A stretch of DNA of 64,000 bases from assembly GCF_023347255.1 (NCBI RefSeq), contig NZ_CP094466.1:2170001-2234000 (forward strand), given 5' to 3'. This DNA comes from Faecalibacterium sp. I4-3-84. GTDB lineage: Bacteria > Bacillota > Clostridia > Oscillospirales > Ruminococcaceae. Shown here piece by piece: positions 51,651-60,413 of this stretch. Position 1 is the stretch's first letter, and the number at the start of each line of letters is the position of its first letter. Made by a program: the position numbers and the translations under genes. The notes under the pieces are model-generated. The model did not search any database. It was not told the origin of the DNA and saw only the letters and a list, made by a program, of their open reading frames with translations.

Positions 51651-53210
51651 TCAAGTCCTCTTATCCGCTGTTGCAGCTAAAGGGAAACTACTGTATAAAA
51701 CAAAAAAGACAGCTATCAAAAGCTGTCTTCCTTGTGGTGCAGTAAAGCAATCCAAATCCGAACCATTTCCCTCGGTTGCAACTTCTGTCGCTTCTCCAAA
51801 GGTGACGGTCTGTGTTCCTTCTTTATAGTTGAAGGTTATCAAAACCTTATCATCATACAGGTAAATCGCATTGATGAAGGTGTCCACCAGTGCCTGCCGC
51901 TGGTCTTTCAGGCTCATGTCCAGCTTGCGGAACCGCAGCAACCAAAAACGAATGAACTCCTCCGTGACTTTCGGCTTCGCCAGCTTTTCTTCTGCAATGC
52001 GGGCTTCAAGCTCACGCTTGGTTTCCTCCAGCTGCTCCAACCGTTCCTTGGTGGAGCTGGTCAGGATACCGGCCTGAATCGCATTGAGCATATTCTGGAT
52101 ACCCGATTCCGCATCCCGAAGCTGCTTCTCATAGAGGGGAATGTTGGTGTTTTCCTTATTTTGCAGTTCCATCACCTTGGCAATGATGGATTCCATGGCG
52201 GCATCGTCCTTGACAAGCTGCATGGTCTGGTTGACCACCAGATCTTCCAGCCACTGTTTACGGACGGTCTTTTTTTTGCAGCCTTTATGCTTCTTGGCAG
52301 TGGCACATTTATAATAACGGTGGACTTCACCAGTCCGGCTCGTGCCGCTTTCGCCAAACATCAACGCCCCACAGTAGCCGCAGAACAGCTTGGTGGTGAG
52401 CAGGTAGTCATCCTCTGCCTTTCTACGGGCAGGGGCTTTCTTGTTTTTGGCGATCTTCTCCTGCACATCCTCAAACAGTTCCAGCGGAATAATGGGCGGG
52501 ATGGCATCCGGTACGACCACATCCCGGAATTTCAGTTCTCCAATGTACCGCCGGTTCTTGAGCATATGTTCGACACTATTATAAGTAAATGCACCGCCCA
52601 CCGGGTTCTTGATGCCGTTTTCGTTCAGCCAATCACGGATCTCCTTCATGGTGGAGCCTTCATTGTACTTCTTGAACGATTCCAGTACAAAAGGAGAGAT
52701 GAGAGGGTCAATGTGAAACTTCCGCTCGGAATCCAGCGTATACCCAAAGGTTCCACGGCCACCGTTGCAGCGGCCTTTCAGGATGTTCTCAGTCTGTCCA
52801 CGCACGACCTTCTCGGCAAGGTCTGCCGAATAATACTCGGCATAGCCTTCAAGGACGGATTCCAGAATGATGCCCTCCGGGCCTTCGGAGATGATCTCGG
52901 TGGCAGACATGAGCTTGACACCGTTTTTCTTCAACTGGGTCTTGTACCGGGCGCTGTCATAGCGGTTCCGGGCAAAACGATCCAGCTTCCAGACCAGAAC
53001 GATATCAAACAGCTTCTTGTCGCTGTCCTTGATCATCTGCTGGAACTCCGGGCGGTTATCCGTCTTGGCAGAGATCGCACGGTCAATGTAATGCTTGACG
53101 ATGGTGATGCCGTTCTTTTCGGCATAGGCGGTGCATTCACGAATCTGACCTTCGATGGATTCTTCACGCTGATTGTCGCTGGAATAACGGGCGTAGATCA
53201 CGGCGGTCAT
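51651..53210 (-). CDS. Large serine recombinase (resolvase/integrase)
   Basis: A 519-residue recombinase of the TndX/phiC31-like class. Order: catalytic resolvase domain (1-150) with nucleophile Ser in YARYSSDNQ and RFARNRYD, recombinase domain (about 165-275), zinc ribbon (CGYCGALMFGES...YYKCATAKKHKGC, about 285-320) and a long coiled coil (about 350-410). ATG 53210 follows AGGAGG by eight bases. The last 18 codons contain copy 2 of the 51-bp repeat. No other genes of an integrated element lie between it and obvious attachment sites, so it is either domesticated or left from a deleted element. Confidence 0.9.
   Translation of the reverse strand: MTAVIYARYSSDNQREESIEGQIRECTAYAEKNGITIVKHYIDRAISAKTDNRPEFQQMIKDSDKKLFDIVLVWKLDRFARNRYDSARYKTQLKKNGVKLMSATEIISEGPEGIILESVLEGYAEYYSADLAEKVVRGQTENILKGRCNGGRGTFGYTLDSERKFHIDPLISPFVLESFKKYNEGSTMKEIRDWLNENGIKNPVGGAFTYNSVEHMLKNRRYIGELKFRDVVVPDAIPPIIPLELFEDVQEKIAKNKKAPARRKAEDDYLLTTKLFCGYCGALMFGESGTSRTGEVHRYYKCATAKKHKGCKKKTVRKQWLEDLVVNQTMQLVKDDAAMESIIAKVMELQNKENTNIPLYEKQLRDAESGIQNMLNAIQAGILTSSTKERLEQLEETKRELEARIAEEKLAKPKVTEEFIRFWLLRFRKLDMSLKDQRQALVDTFINAIYLYDDKVLITFNYKEGTQTVTFGEATEVATEGNGSDLDCFTAPQGRQLLIAVFFVLYSSFPLAATADKRT
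51662..51712. repeat. 51-bp direct repeat, copy 2 (3' end of recombinase gene)
   Basis: Matches 51495-51545 at 48 of 51 positions; lies within the last codons of the serine recombinase. Confidence 0.85.
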
Positions 53211-53326
53211 GGCGGACACCTCCTATTTATACATCATTGAACGGTGGAGCGTTCTTTCAAAGCAATGTTTCGTATAATCTATATATCATATTTTGCGGAA
53301 GATTGCAAGATGAATTTATATTAAAA

Positions 53327-53362
53327 ACCGGCAGTTCTCTGTTTTCTAAGAACTGCCGGTCA
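53327..53362 (-). terminator. Terminator after the MetE-like gene
   Basis: ACCGGCAGTTCT and AGAACTGCCGGT form a 12-bp stem; A-rich plus strand gives a T tract on the minus strand. A GAACG-CGTTC inverted repeat (53239-53254) lies in the recombinase leader. Confidence 0.85.
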
Positions 53363-53368
53363 TACTTC

Positions 53369-54487
53369 TTATTTACCCCAGACGGTCTCGGCGATTTCCT
53401 TGACCAGTTTGAGCTTGTTCCACTGTTCCAGCTCGGTCAGCTTATTGCCGATCTCACAGGATGCAAAGCCGCACTGCGGGCTGAGGCAGAGACGGTCGAG
53501 AGGAATGTACTTCTCTGCCTCATGAATGCGGGCGATGACGGTATCCTTATTTTCCAGTCGGGGAGATTTGGTGGTGACAAGACCCAGCACCACTTTTTTG
53601 CCATCGGCCACATACTTCAGCGGCTCAAAGCTGCCGGAACGCGCATCGTCAAATTCCAGATAGAACGCATCCACATTTTCCTGTGCCAGCAGGAAGGGAG
53701 CAACGGTGAAGTAATCGCCCTCGCTGGCCCAAGTGGAATGATAGTTGCCACGGCAGACATGAGTGGTGATCGTCAGACCCTCCGGGCGGTTTTCCAGTGC
53801 CAAATTGTTCAGACGCAGGTACTCTGCGGCTACATCCTCCACTTTGGTATTGCTCTCCTTGAGGAAGTTCTGGTAATTCGGGTCTCCGATCATGCCCCAT
53901 GTGCAGTCGTCAAACTGGATATTGCGGCAGCCAGCGGCATACAACTCCTGAATGACGGTGCGGTAGGCGACAGCAATATCCTGAATCAGCTGTTCGTGGT
54001 CAGGGTAAACAGTATCCGTGTTTTTACCGTTGTCCTCGCGGTACAGTTCGGCCAGCAGCTGCGCCGGGGCAGGCATAGTTTGGCGGGCGATGCAATTCTC
54101 ATCCTCAAACTGCTTAACAAATTTGTAGTGCTCTACAAAAGGGTGGTTCTCACCGCTGATCTTACCACTCACTTTAATGGAACCGTGGGTAGTCTCCTCA
54201 CCGTGGAAGAAGTAGCCGTGATCCAGTTCCACTTCCTCAATGCCGTGGAAGCCCCACATGAAGTCCAGATGCCAGTAGCTGCGGCGGAACTCGCCATCGG
54301 TGATGGCGTGATAACCAGCACGCTTCTGCTTCTCGATGAGGCGGGTGATTTCCTCATTTTCCACCGCGGTCAGCGCAGCATGGTCGATCTCGCCAGCCTT
54401 GAACTGGGCACGTGCCTCTTTCAAGTGCTGGGGGCGCAGGAAGCTGCCCACAAAGTCATAACGGAACGGTGATTTCAACTCTGCCAT
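53369..54487 (-). CDS. Cobalamin-independent methionine synthase-like protein (YxjG/YxjH, MetE C-terminal domain type)
   Basis: A 372-residue single-domain homologue of the MetE catalytic half. The zinc ligands are in place: His and Cys in TTHVCRGN (about 241-248), Glu in FYLEFDD, and the last Cys in SPQCGFASCE (about 338-347). FVGSFLRP and DGEFRRSYWHLDFMWGF at the N-terminus are typical of the YxjG/YxjH group. These enzymes make methionine from homocysteine with a still debated methyl donor. The upstream LysR gene on the same strand is a plausible regulator. Product links to metY, which supplies homocysteine. Confidence 0.88.
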   Translation of the reverse strand: MAELKSPFRYDFVGSFLRPQHLKEARAQFKAGEIDHAALTAVENEEITRLIEKQKRAGYHAITDGEFRRSYWHLDFMWGFHGIEEVELDHGYFFHGEETTHGSIKVSGKISGENHPFVEHYKFVKQFEDENCIARQTMPAPAQLLAELYREDNGKNTDTVYPDHEQLIQDIAVAYRTVIQELYAAGCRNIQFDDCTWGMIGDPNYQNFLKESNTKVEDVAAEYLRLNNLALENRPEGLTITTHVCRGNYHSTWASEGDYFTVAPFLLAQENVDAFYLEFDDARSGSFEPLKYVADGKKVVLGLVTTKSPRLENKDTVIARIHEAEKYIPLDRLCLSPQCGFASCEIGNKLTELEQWNKLKLVKEIAETVWGK

Positions 54488-54604
54488 ATCGTAAAACCCT
54501 CTCTATACGTCAATTTTCAGTACTCGTTGCTTGATGGCAACAGTATACCGCAGGAGTTGATTTGTGTAAAATACGAAATGCAGACGGTTTGACATAGCTT
54601 GAAG

Positions 54605-55510
54605 CTATACTTGCTCCGTATACTTTTTCAGAATCTCAATATACTGTTTTCCGAATCGTCCGGGCTGCACCTGTTTGTGGGTCAGATAGCCGATTTGCAT
54701 GGAATCATCTACCAACAGCGGCACGGCACGGATGTTCGGACCGTTGAGTGTTTCGCTGATGACGCCGCTGCAAATGGTATAACCATCCAGACCGATCAGC
54801 AGATTGAACAGTGTTGCGCGGTCACGCACCAGAATGTCCTTTTTGCTGTCCAGAGTGCTCAAAATCTCCTCCGAAAAATAGAACGCATTGTGCTCCCCCT
54901 GCTCATAGGAAAGGCGTGGGTAGGGCTTCAAATCGTCCAGTGTCAAAGCCTTTTTCTGCGCCAACGGGCTAGATGCACTGACGAACACATGGGGCTTTGC
55001 GGTGAAGAGCGGCGTGAAAGTCAAATCGTGTTCCCGGATGACCTTGCGCAGAACGGTTTCATTGTCGTTGTTCAAATAGAGTACGCCCACCTCACTGCGC
55101 AGCTTTGCAACATCCTCAATGATCTCATAGGTCTGCGTCTCCCGAATGCGGAAATCATATTCCTCTCCGCCGTATTCTTTCAGCAACTCCACAAAGGCTT
55201 CCACGGCAAAGGAATAGTGTTGGGCCGACACGCAGAACTGATGCTTGACCGGAGCTGAGCCGAGATATTTTTCCTCGATGAGTTCCATCTGGGCCAGCAC
55301 CTGCCGGGCATATCCCAGAAACTCCTCTCCCTCCGGGGTCAGAGCCACACCCCGATTGGTGCGGTGAAAAATAGTCAGTCCAACTTCCTGTTCCAACTCC
55401 CGGATGGCATTGGTCAGGCTGGGCTGTGCGATGAAAAACTGCTGTGCCGCCCGGCTGATGGTGCCGGTGTCGGCTACAGCGGTAGCGTAACGAAGCTGCT
55501 GTAAGGTCAT
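54605..55510 (-). CDS. LysR-family transcriptional regulator
   Basis: A 301-residue LysR protein: N-terminal winged HTH (TLQQLRYATAVADTGTISRAAQQFFIAQPSLTNAIRELE in form, residues 1-60) and a substrate-binding domain (about 90-295). It precedes the MetE-like gene on the same strand and diverges from the ThrE-like exporter gene, so either the synthase or the exporter could be its target; LysR proteins most often control the divergent gene. Effector unknown. Confidence 0.9.
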   Translation of the reverse strand: MTLQQLRYATAVADTGTISRAAQQFFIAQPSLTNAIRELEQEVGLTIFHRTNRGVALTPEGEEFLGYARQVLAQMELIEEKYLGSAPVKHQFCVSAQHYSFAVEAFVELLKEYGGEEYDFRIRETQTYEIIEDVAKLRSEVGVLYLNNDNETVLRKVIREHDLTFTPLFTAKPHVFVSASSPLAQKKALTLDDLKPYPRLSYEQGEHNAFYFSEEILSTLDSKKDILVRDRATLFNLLIGLDGYTICSGVISETLNGPNIRAVPLLVDDSMQIGYLTHKQVQPGRFGKQYIEILKKYTEQV

Positions 55511-55623
55511 AGCGGATTCCTCCCGATGGCTTTTTTATCATCCTATCGCAGAACGGACAAAAACGCAATGTCTTTTCTTGTTTGCAATACCAACCGAATA
55601 TTGTCGGCATATTCAAGATACGT

Positions 55624-55652
55624 TTTACCCATCCTGCAATTTCCCTTATAAT
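55624..55652 (+). promoter_or_regulatory. Promoter of the ThrE-like gene
   Basis: TTTACC (55624-55629), 17-bp spacer, TATAAT (55647-55652). Confidence 0.65.
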
Positions 55653-55658
55653 AGCACC

Positions 55659-55676
55659 GCAGTCTTAAAGGACTGC
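55659..55676. promoter_or_regulatory. Inverted repeat in the ThrE-like leader
   Basis: GCAGTC-ttaaag-GACTGC, arms of six and spacer of six, at the start of the transcript. The argG leader has a repeat of the same geometry at the same place. Confidence 0.45.
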
Positions 55677-55709
55677 AACATTCCCATATCAAAAAGGAGG
55701 CTTTCCGGT

Positions 55710-57044
55710 ATGGGACAGCGGCAAAGCGAGATCATCAAAAATCACATGGAAGTCTACTGGCACGATTATGCGTCCGCCAGTAAGGGCAACCCCATTACCG
55801 AGGCGGGACTTGTGGAAAAAGCCTCCGTCATTGGCCGCACCGGGCTGATGCTGCTGGAATGCGGCACCGGCGCATGGCGCGTCCGAAGCTCCATGAACAC
55901 CCTTTCGCGGGAGCTGGGTGTCACAACGACAGCAGATATCGGCCTGTTGTCCATTGAGTTCACCTGCTTTGATGGCGACCAGTGTTATACCCAGTCGCTC
56001 TGTCTGACAAACACGGGCGTGAACACCTCCCGCTTGAACCGGCTGGAGCATTTCGTCAGCGACTTCGACCGGGAGGGCAAATTTATGACCGGCGAAGAAC
56101 TGCACAGCCACCTCGACGAGATCGAGCGTATCCACGGCTTGTATTCGCCGGTTGCGCTGGGCTTTGCAGCCGCACTGGCCTGCGGCTGCTTCACCTTTCT
56201 GCTGGGCGGCGGCATCGTTGAGATGCTATGTGCCTTCTGTGGCGCGGGCATCGGCAACTTTGTACGGTGCAAGTTGACAAAGCACCACTTCACTCTGTTT
56301 CTGGGCATCACAGCTTCGGTCTGTTCGGCGAGCCTCGTGTATGCCGTCCTGCTGAAGCTGGCCGAGGTGCTGTTTGCCGTATCGGCGCAGCACGAGGCGG
56401 GATATATCTGCTCCATGCTCTTCATCATTCCGGGCTTTCCGTTCATCACCAGCGGCATCGACCTTGCCAAGCTGGATATGCGCTCCGGGCTGGAGCGTCT
56501 GGCTTACGCCGTCCTTATCATTCTGGTGGCGACCATGACGGCATGGATCATGGCACTGCTGCTGCATTTGCAGCCGGTGCAGTTCCCGGCTTTGAGCCTG
56601 ACGCTCCCGGAAGAGATCCTGTTCCGGCTGCTGACGAGCTTTGGCGGTGTGTTCGGCTTTTCGCTGATGTTCAACAGCCCCCGGAATCTGGCAGTCTGCG
56701 CCGCGCTCATCGGTGCGGTGACGAACACGTTCCGGCTGGAGCTGGTAAGCCTTGCAGGGTTCCCGCCTGCCGTAGCGGCGTTTCTGGGCGCATTGCTGGC
56801 CGGCCTGCTGGCATCCTGCCTGAAGAGCGCCGCAGGTTATCCCCGCATCTCTGTCACGGTTCCGTCCATTGTTATCATGGTGCCGGGGCTGTATTTCTAC
56901 CGCGCCATCTATAATCTGGGCATCCTGTCCCTGACGGATTCTGCCACATGGTTTGCAAACGCCATCCTCATCATCGTGGCGCTGCCGCTGGGTCTGATCT
57001 TTGCCCGCATCATCACCGATAAGACATTCCGTTATTGCACCTGA
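55710..57044 (+). CDS. Threonine/serine exporter family protein (fused ThrE, DUF1212-DUF3815)
   Basis: A 444-residue membrane protein with both ThrE halves fused. The soluble N-terminal portion (1-145), helices from about 150 and the GFPFITSGIDLAKLDM motif in the first half, and a second five-helix half (about 300-440, with PGLYFYRAIYN) match ThrE. ThrE exports threonine and serine by proton motive force in Corynebacterium. ATG 55710 follows AAAGGAGG; a longer opening at 55578 would read through the promoter. It is divergent from the LysR gene. In this window it would balance threonine used by ilvA. Confidence 0.85.
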   Translation: MGQRQSEIIKNHMEVYWHDYASASKGNPITEAGLVEKASVIGRTGLMLLECGTGAWRVRSSMNTLSRELGVTTTADIGLLSIEFTCFDGDQCYTQSLCLTNTGVNTSRLNRLEHFVSDFDREGKFMTGEELHSHLDEIERIHGLYSPVALGFAAALACGCFTFLLGGGIVEMLCAFCGAGIGNFVRCKLTKHHFTLFLGITASVCSASLVYAVLLKLAEVLFAVSAQHEAGYICSMLFIIPGFPFITSGIDLAKLDMRSGLERLAYAVLIILVATMTAWIMALLLHLQPVQFPALSLTLPEEILFRLLTSFGGVFGFSLMFNSPRNLAVCAALIGAVTNTFRLELVSLAGFPPAVAAFLGALLAGLLASCLKSAAGYPRISVTVPSIVIMVPGLYFYRAIYNLGILSLTDSATWFANAILIIVALPLGLIFARIITDKTFRYCT

Positions 57045-57077
57045 GGTGCAATGCCTTCCATTCTCCCCTCTATAATG

Positions 57078-57120
57078 CAAAACGCAGCGAGCCGTCAGAA
57101 GGTTCGCTGCGTTTTGTTTT
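57078..57120. terminator. Bidirectional terminator after the ThrE-like gene
   Basis: AAAACGCAGCGA and TCGCTGCGTTTT form a 12-bp stem, then GTTTT. Confidence 0.88.
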
Positions 57121-57163
57121 GCTGTGTGATGCACTTATAAAGGGAGTTCGTTTGTAGGAGAGC

Positions 57164-57916
57164 TTACTCCCCGTAAACGATCTTGGTAGCCGTTTCTACA
57201 TGGCGTTCCAGCCGGTCAGCAAAGTGCTCCAGCGGCAGAAAAACGCCCAGTTCATCGTAGCGGGTGCCGCCGTCCTTCAGCGTGTCCTGTCCATAGTAGA
57301 CCACGGAACGGGGCAGTGCGTGCTGCAGCTTCATCTGGATGTCCCAGACGGTGGAATAGGCTTCGGCTTCGGTCACCTTCTGCTTTACGGTGTCCGGCAG
57401 TTCGTAAATCAGCAGCAGCCCCAGATGCTGGTTATAGTGGTACTCCACCACATCCATAGAGCCTTCGTCGTAGCCGTGATACTTGCAGTAGCCGCTGGCA
57501 AGGTACATTTTCACCTTTTCCTGCTTCTGGAACACCCGGACAAACCGATCATATAGCTTTTTATTGACTGCAAACTTATTGTCCGGCAAAAGAACGCCGG
57601 CATCATCCGTCAGAATCACCGGGTTCGGCTGGCCGTCCGCATTGAACTTAAAGGGGATCAATGCCGCATTCCGCAGCAGATCAAACATACTGTGCTGACA
57701 GAGCGCCATCAGAAATGCAGACAGATCCTTGTTCTCGTAGGCATCGAATAATGCCGCAGCAAACTGTTGTGCACTCAGCGTCGGCGCATCCAGTACGTCT
57801 GCCATGTCCAGCGAATCGTTGAAGGTATCCATCAGACGGCGGCAGGCTTCCGGATTTTTCAGGATCTCCCCGAACAGTGCCTCTGCTTTTTCTTCTCTTG
57901 GAAATATCGTAGCCAT
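57164..57916 (-). CDS. Conserved-looking cytoplasmic protein of unknown function
   Basis: I do not recognise this 250-residue protein. ATG 57916 lies eight bases after GAGGG; the earlier in-frame ATG at 57946 has no site. There is no signal peptide or membrane helix. The N-terminal third is helical (FGEILKNPEACRRLMDTFNDSLDMADV), the middle has alternating strands (PVILTDDAGVLLPDNKFAV), and aromatic residues cluster in YCKYHGYDEGSMDVVEYHYNQ in form. It stands alone, divergent from argG, between a terminator and the argG promoter. Confidence 0.7.
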   Translation of the reverse strand: MATIFPREEKAEALFGEILKNPEACRRLMDTFNDSLDMADVLDAPTLSAQQFAAALFDAYENKDLSAFLMALCQHSMFDLLRNAALIPFKFNADGQPNPVILTDDAGVLLPDNKFAVNKKLYDRFVRVFQKQEKVKMYLASGYCKYHGYDEGSMDVVEYHYNQHLGLLLIYELPDTVKQKVTEAEAYSTVWDIQMKLQHALPRSVVYYGQDTLKDGGTRYDELGVFLPLEHFADRLERHVETATKIVYGE

Positions 57917-58017
57917 CAAAAAGACCCTCTTTCTGTTTATTTCCAACTGTTATTATAGGTTCAGAAAGTCCTGCTGTGAAATACTGCTTTTATATCGCCG
58001 CTATATGCAGAATACTT

Positions 58018-58046
58018 TTTACACATTTTCTAAGTGCCTGTATAAT
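58018..58046 (+). promoter_or_regulatory. Promoter of argG
   Basis: TTTACA (58018-58023), 17-bp spacer, TATAAT (58041-58046). Confidence 0.7.
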
Positions 58047-58051
58047 GACAC

Positions 58052-58069
58052 TGCAATCTTGAAATTGCA
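58052..58069. promoter_or_regulatory. Inverted repeat in the argG leader (operator candidate)
   Basis: TGCAATCTTGAAATTGCA: arms TGCAAT/ATTGCA with a six-base spacer, starting five bases after the -10 box. It does not look like a standard ArgR box. Confidence 0.5.
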
Positions 58070-58119
58070 CGAGGGAAATAGAAAAGTATATAAAGTTGGT
58101 TTGAACGGAGGCAGTTCCT

Positions 58120-59343
58120 ATGTCTGAGGTCAAAAAGGTCGTGCTGGCATATTCCGGCGGTCTGGATACGTCCATCATCATCCCGTGGCTGAAAGAGCAC
58201 TATAACAACTGCGAAGTCATTGCCGTGTGCGGCAATGTGGGACAGAAGGGTGAGCTGGACGGTTTGGAGGAGCGTGCGAAGGCAAGTGGCGCATCCAAGC
58301 TGTACATCGAAGACCTGACCGACGAGTTCGTGGAGGACTACGTCATCCCTACCATGCAGGCCGGAGCCGATTATGAGGGCTATCTGCTGGGCACCAGCTT
58401 TGCCCGCCCGATTTTGGCAAAGCGCGTCGTGGAGATTGCCCGTGCCGAGGGTGCGGATGCGGTCTGCCACGGCAGCACCGGTAAGGGCAACGATCAGGTG
58501 CGCTTTGAGCTGGCCATCATGCACTTTGCACCCGACCTGAAGATCATCACCCCGTGGCGTGAGTGGGATATCCAGAGCCGCGATGAAGAGATCGACTACG
58601 CCGAGGCTCATCACATCCCGCTGAAGATCAGCCGCGAGACGAACTACTCCAAGGACAAGAACCTGTGGCATCTGAGCCATGAGGGCCTTGACCTCGAAGA
58701 TCCGGGCAACGAGCCGCAGTACGACAAACCCGGCTTCCTTGAGCTGGGCGTCAGCCCCAAGACTGCCCCGGACAAGTCCGAGTTTGTGGAGCTGGAATTT
58801 GAACAGGGCGTGCCGGTGGCTCTGAACGGCGAGAAGCTGAAGCCCGCCGCCATCATTGCAAAGCTCAACGAGATTGGCGGACGCAACGGCATCGGCCTGT
58901 ACGACATGGTGGAGAACCGTCTGGTGGGCATGAAGAGCCGCGGCGTCTACGAGACCCCCGGCGGCACCATTCTGTACAAGGCGCATGAAGTGCTGGAGAC
59001 CCTGACATTGGACAAGCTGACTGCCCACAAGAAGCGCGAGCTGGCCATCACCTTTGGCGAGCTGGTTTACGACGGCCAGTGGTTCAGCCCTCTGCGCAAG
59101 GCTCTGAGTGCTTTCGTCACCTCCACGCAGGAGTACGTCACCGGCAAAGTCCGTCTGGAACTGTATAAGGGCAACCTCATCAATGCAGGAGTCTGGTCGC
59201 CCTACTCCCTCTACCGGGAAGACATCGCCACCTTTGCCGCAGGCGGTGACTACAAGCAGAGCGATGCCACCGGTTTCATCAGCATCTACGGTCTGCCCAC
59301 CAAGGTGCAGGCCATTGTAAACAGCGAAAAAGAAGGTAAATGA
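58120..59343 (+). CDS. argG: Argininosuccinate synthase
   Basis: ATP-dependent ligation of citrulline and aspartate in arginine synthesis. The 407-residue length is normal. The ATP-pyrophosphatase P-loop is AYSGGLDTS (residues 10-18), [13 protein letters not shown] holds the citrulline/aspartate-binding residues, and [15 protein letters not shown] follows as in other ArgG. ACGGAGG precedes the ATG. argH is not adjacent; transcription seems to be of argG alone. Confidence 0.96.
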   Translation: MSEVKKVVLAYSGGLDTSIIIPWLKEHYNNCEVIAVCGNVGQKGELDGLEERAKASGASKLYIEDLTDEFVEDYVIPTMQAGADYEGYLLGTSFARPILAKRVVEIARAEGADAVCHGSTGKGNDQVRFELAIMHFAPDLKIITPWREWDIQSRDEEIDYAEAHHIPLKISRETNYSKDKNLWHLSHEGLDLEDPGNEPQYDKPGFLELGVSPKTAPDKSEFVELEFEQGVPVALNGEKLKPAAIIAKLNEIGGRNGIGLYDMVENRLVGMKSRGVYETPGGTILYKAHEVLETLTLDKLTAHKKRELAITFGELVYDGQWFSPLRKALSAFVTSTQEYVTGKVRLELYKGNLINAGVWSPYSLYREDIATFAAGGDYKQSDATGFISIYGLPTKVQAIVNSEKEGK

Positions 59344-59393
59344 AGTAGTTTAGGCTGATTGCCGTATCCATAGAGCCTCCCCAAAAGAAGAAA

Positions 59394-59468
59394 ACCGCCC
59401 CGCAACACACCCGATTCATTTTGCCGCCGATTCACCCGACAAAATCATCGCTGCGCTGCGTGGGCGGT
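59394..59468 (+). repeat. 75-bp structured repeat, copy A (after argG)
   Basis: Begins ACCGCCCCGCAACACA and ends GGGCGGT; the ends pair, and CGAT..ATTTTG pairs with CAAAAT.ATCG inside. T-rich sequence follows, so it probably ends argG transcription. Copy B is at 59802-59877. Confidence 0.8.
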
Positions 59469-59801
59469 TTTCTGTTTTGAAAAAGGCACAGTCATATAGT
59501 GCTCAATGATGTTTTTGCACAAAAATCGTTGTCGCCTTGCTATCATCAGATTTGCCTGTGCCCATCCCTTGAACAGGAATACAGACCAATACCCAGTCAA
59601 TTTTTCCTATACTCGCAAGATGCGTCATACTTTTCCCGCTTTACCGCAATAAATTTTCAAAATCCTCTTGACGTATTCAACATACCGTGGTATTTTCCTT
59701 GTAAATTCCACTGATTTTGTGGATTGGTCCAAACCCATCCACAAGATGTGGTTGTGTTCATTTTGAACACTGCCTCACCGTGGATTATCCCTGAAAGATC
59801 T
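59469..59801. other. Spacer between the two structured repeats, no gene seen
   Basis: AT-rich, many stops. A promoter-like TTGACG-17-TATTTT (59674-59702) is followed by a short hairpin with CCACAAGATGTGG; a small RNA ending at copy B is conceivable but unsupported. Confidence 0.4.
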
Positions 59802-59877
59802 ACCGCCCCGCAACACATCCGATTCATTTTGCCGCCGATTCACCCGACAAAATCCATCGCTATGCTGCATGGGCGGT
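59802..59877 (+). repeat. 75-bp structured repeat, copy B
   Basis: About 90 percent identical to copy A with one inserted base; outer stem ACCGCCC/GGGCGGT and inner ATTTTG/CAAAAT are kept, and TATTTTTCTTTT follows. Confidence 0.8.
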
Positions 59878-59950
59878 ATTTTTCTTTTATGGGAAACGCA
59901 CCTTGAAAATTTCATGAGCCGACCGGACGTGATACAGACTTTCCGTCAAC

Positions 59951-60058
59951 GCCGCTGCACAAACAGGGGCAGGAACTTCGTTCGGAGCGAACGGTGATTC
60001 CCATCCATGAGCAGCACAACCTCTACTTATTTTTTTGCGTCTTAACAATTCGGAAACA
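59951..60058 (+). repeat. Mobilisation-leader repeat, copy 1, left part
   Basis: GCCGCTGCACAAACAGGGGC through CTTAACAATTCGGAAACA matches 63818-63922 near the right edge, with a few small differences. Confidence 0.8.
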
Positions 60059-60118
60059 ATTACCCGGAAACGATTTTGAGCGCAGCGGTAGAGGGCAAGA
60101 ACCGTCCCGTGGCCACAA

Positions 60119-60189
60119 ATTTTCAATTCTTGAAAATGTTGTGCTCCATCGGGACTTCACTTCTTCAATGCACCTGCATTTCCGAAGTG
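60119..60189 (+). other. oriT candidate: two inverted repeats upstream of the mobilisation genes
   Basis: ATTTTCAAttcTTGAAAAT (60119-60137) is a perfect repeat with 8-bp arms. CACTTC...GAAGTG (60158-60189) encloses AATGCA/TGCATT. They lie about 225 bp before a MobC-like gene, and this 140-bp block is exactly what the second leader copy lacks. Assignment as transfer origin rests on position and symmetry. Confidence 0.5.
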
Positions 60190-60206
60190 ATCTTGTTGGG
60201 GTAGCG

Positions 60207-60275
60207 CTTGTCGGGGCAACGCCCCTCCATCTGCTGTCGCAGACCGCGCTGCCGCTTAAAAGCCCCACTGGGGCT
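60207..60275 (+). repeat. Mobilisation-leader repeat, copy 1, right part
   Basis: 69 bases from CTTGTCGGGGCAACGCCCC to CCCCACTGGGGCT are identical to 63932-64000, where the window stops. Confidence 0.9.
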
Positions 60276-60413
60276 TTCATTGCTGCGCTGCGCTTCGCAA
60301 ACGCGGTCCCACCCCAAACCCTGCTCATGGTTCGCACCTGACGGTGCGAACAGCAACGGCGTGTCGTGCTTACATAACTTCACCGAGGAGTTATCGAACA
60401 GACAGGAGGTACA

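Noticed and set aside
51495-51712. attL/attR of the serine recombinase
   Set aside because: Large serine integrases leave only a very short shared core, while these repeats match over 51 bp and lie 116 bp apart; a duplication of the gene end is more likely.
58052-58069. ArgR box before argG
   Set aside because: The repeat TGCAAT-N6-ATTGCA does not match the AT-rich ArgR operator pattern, so it is reported only as an unassigned inverted repeat.
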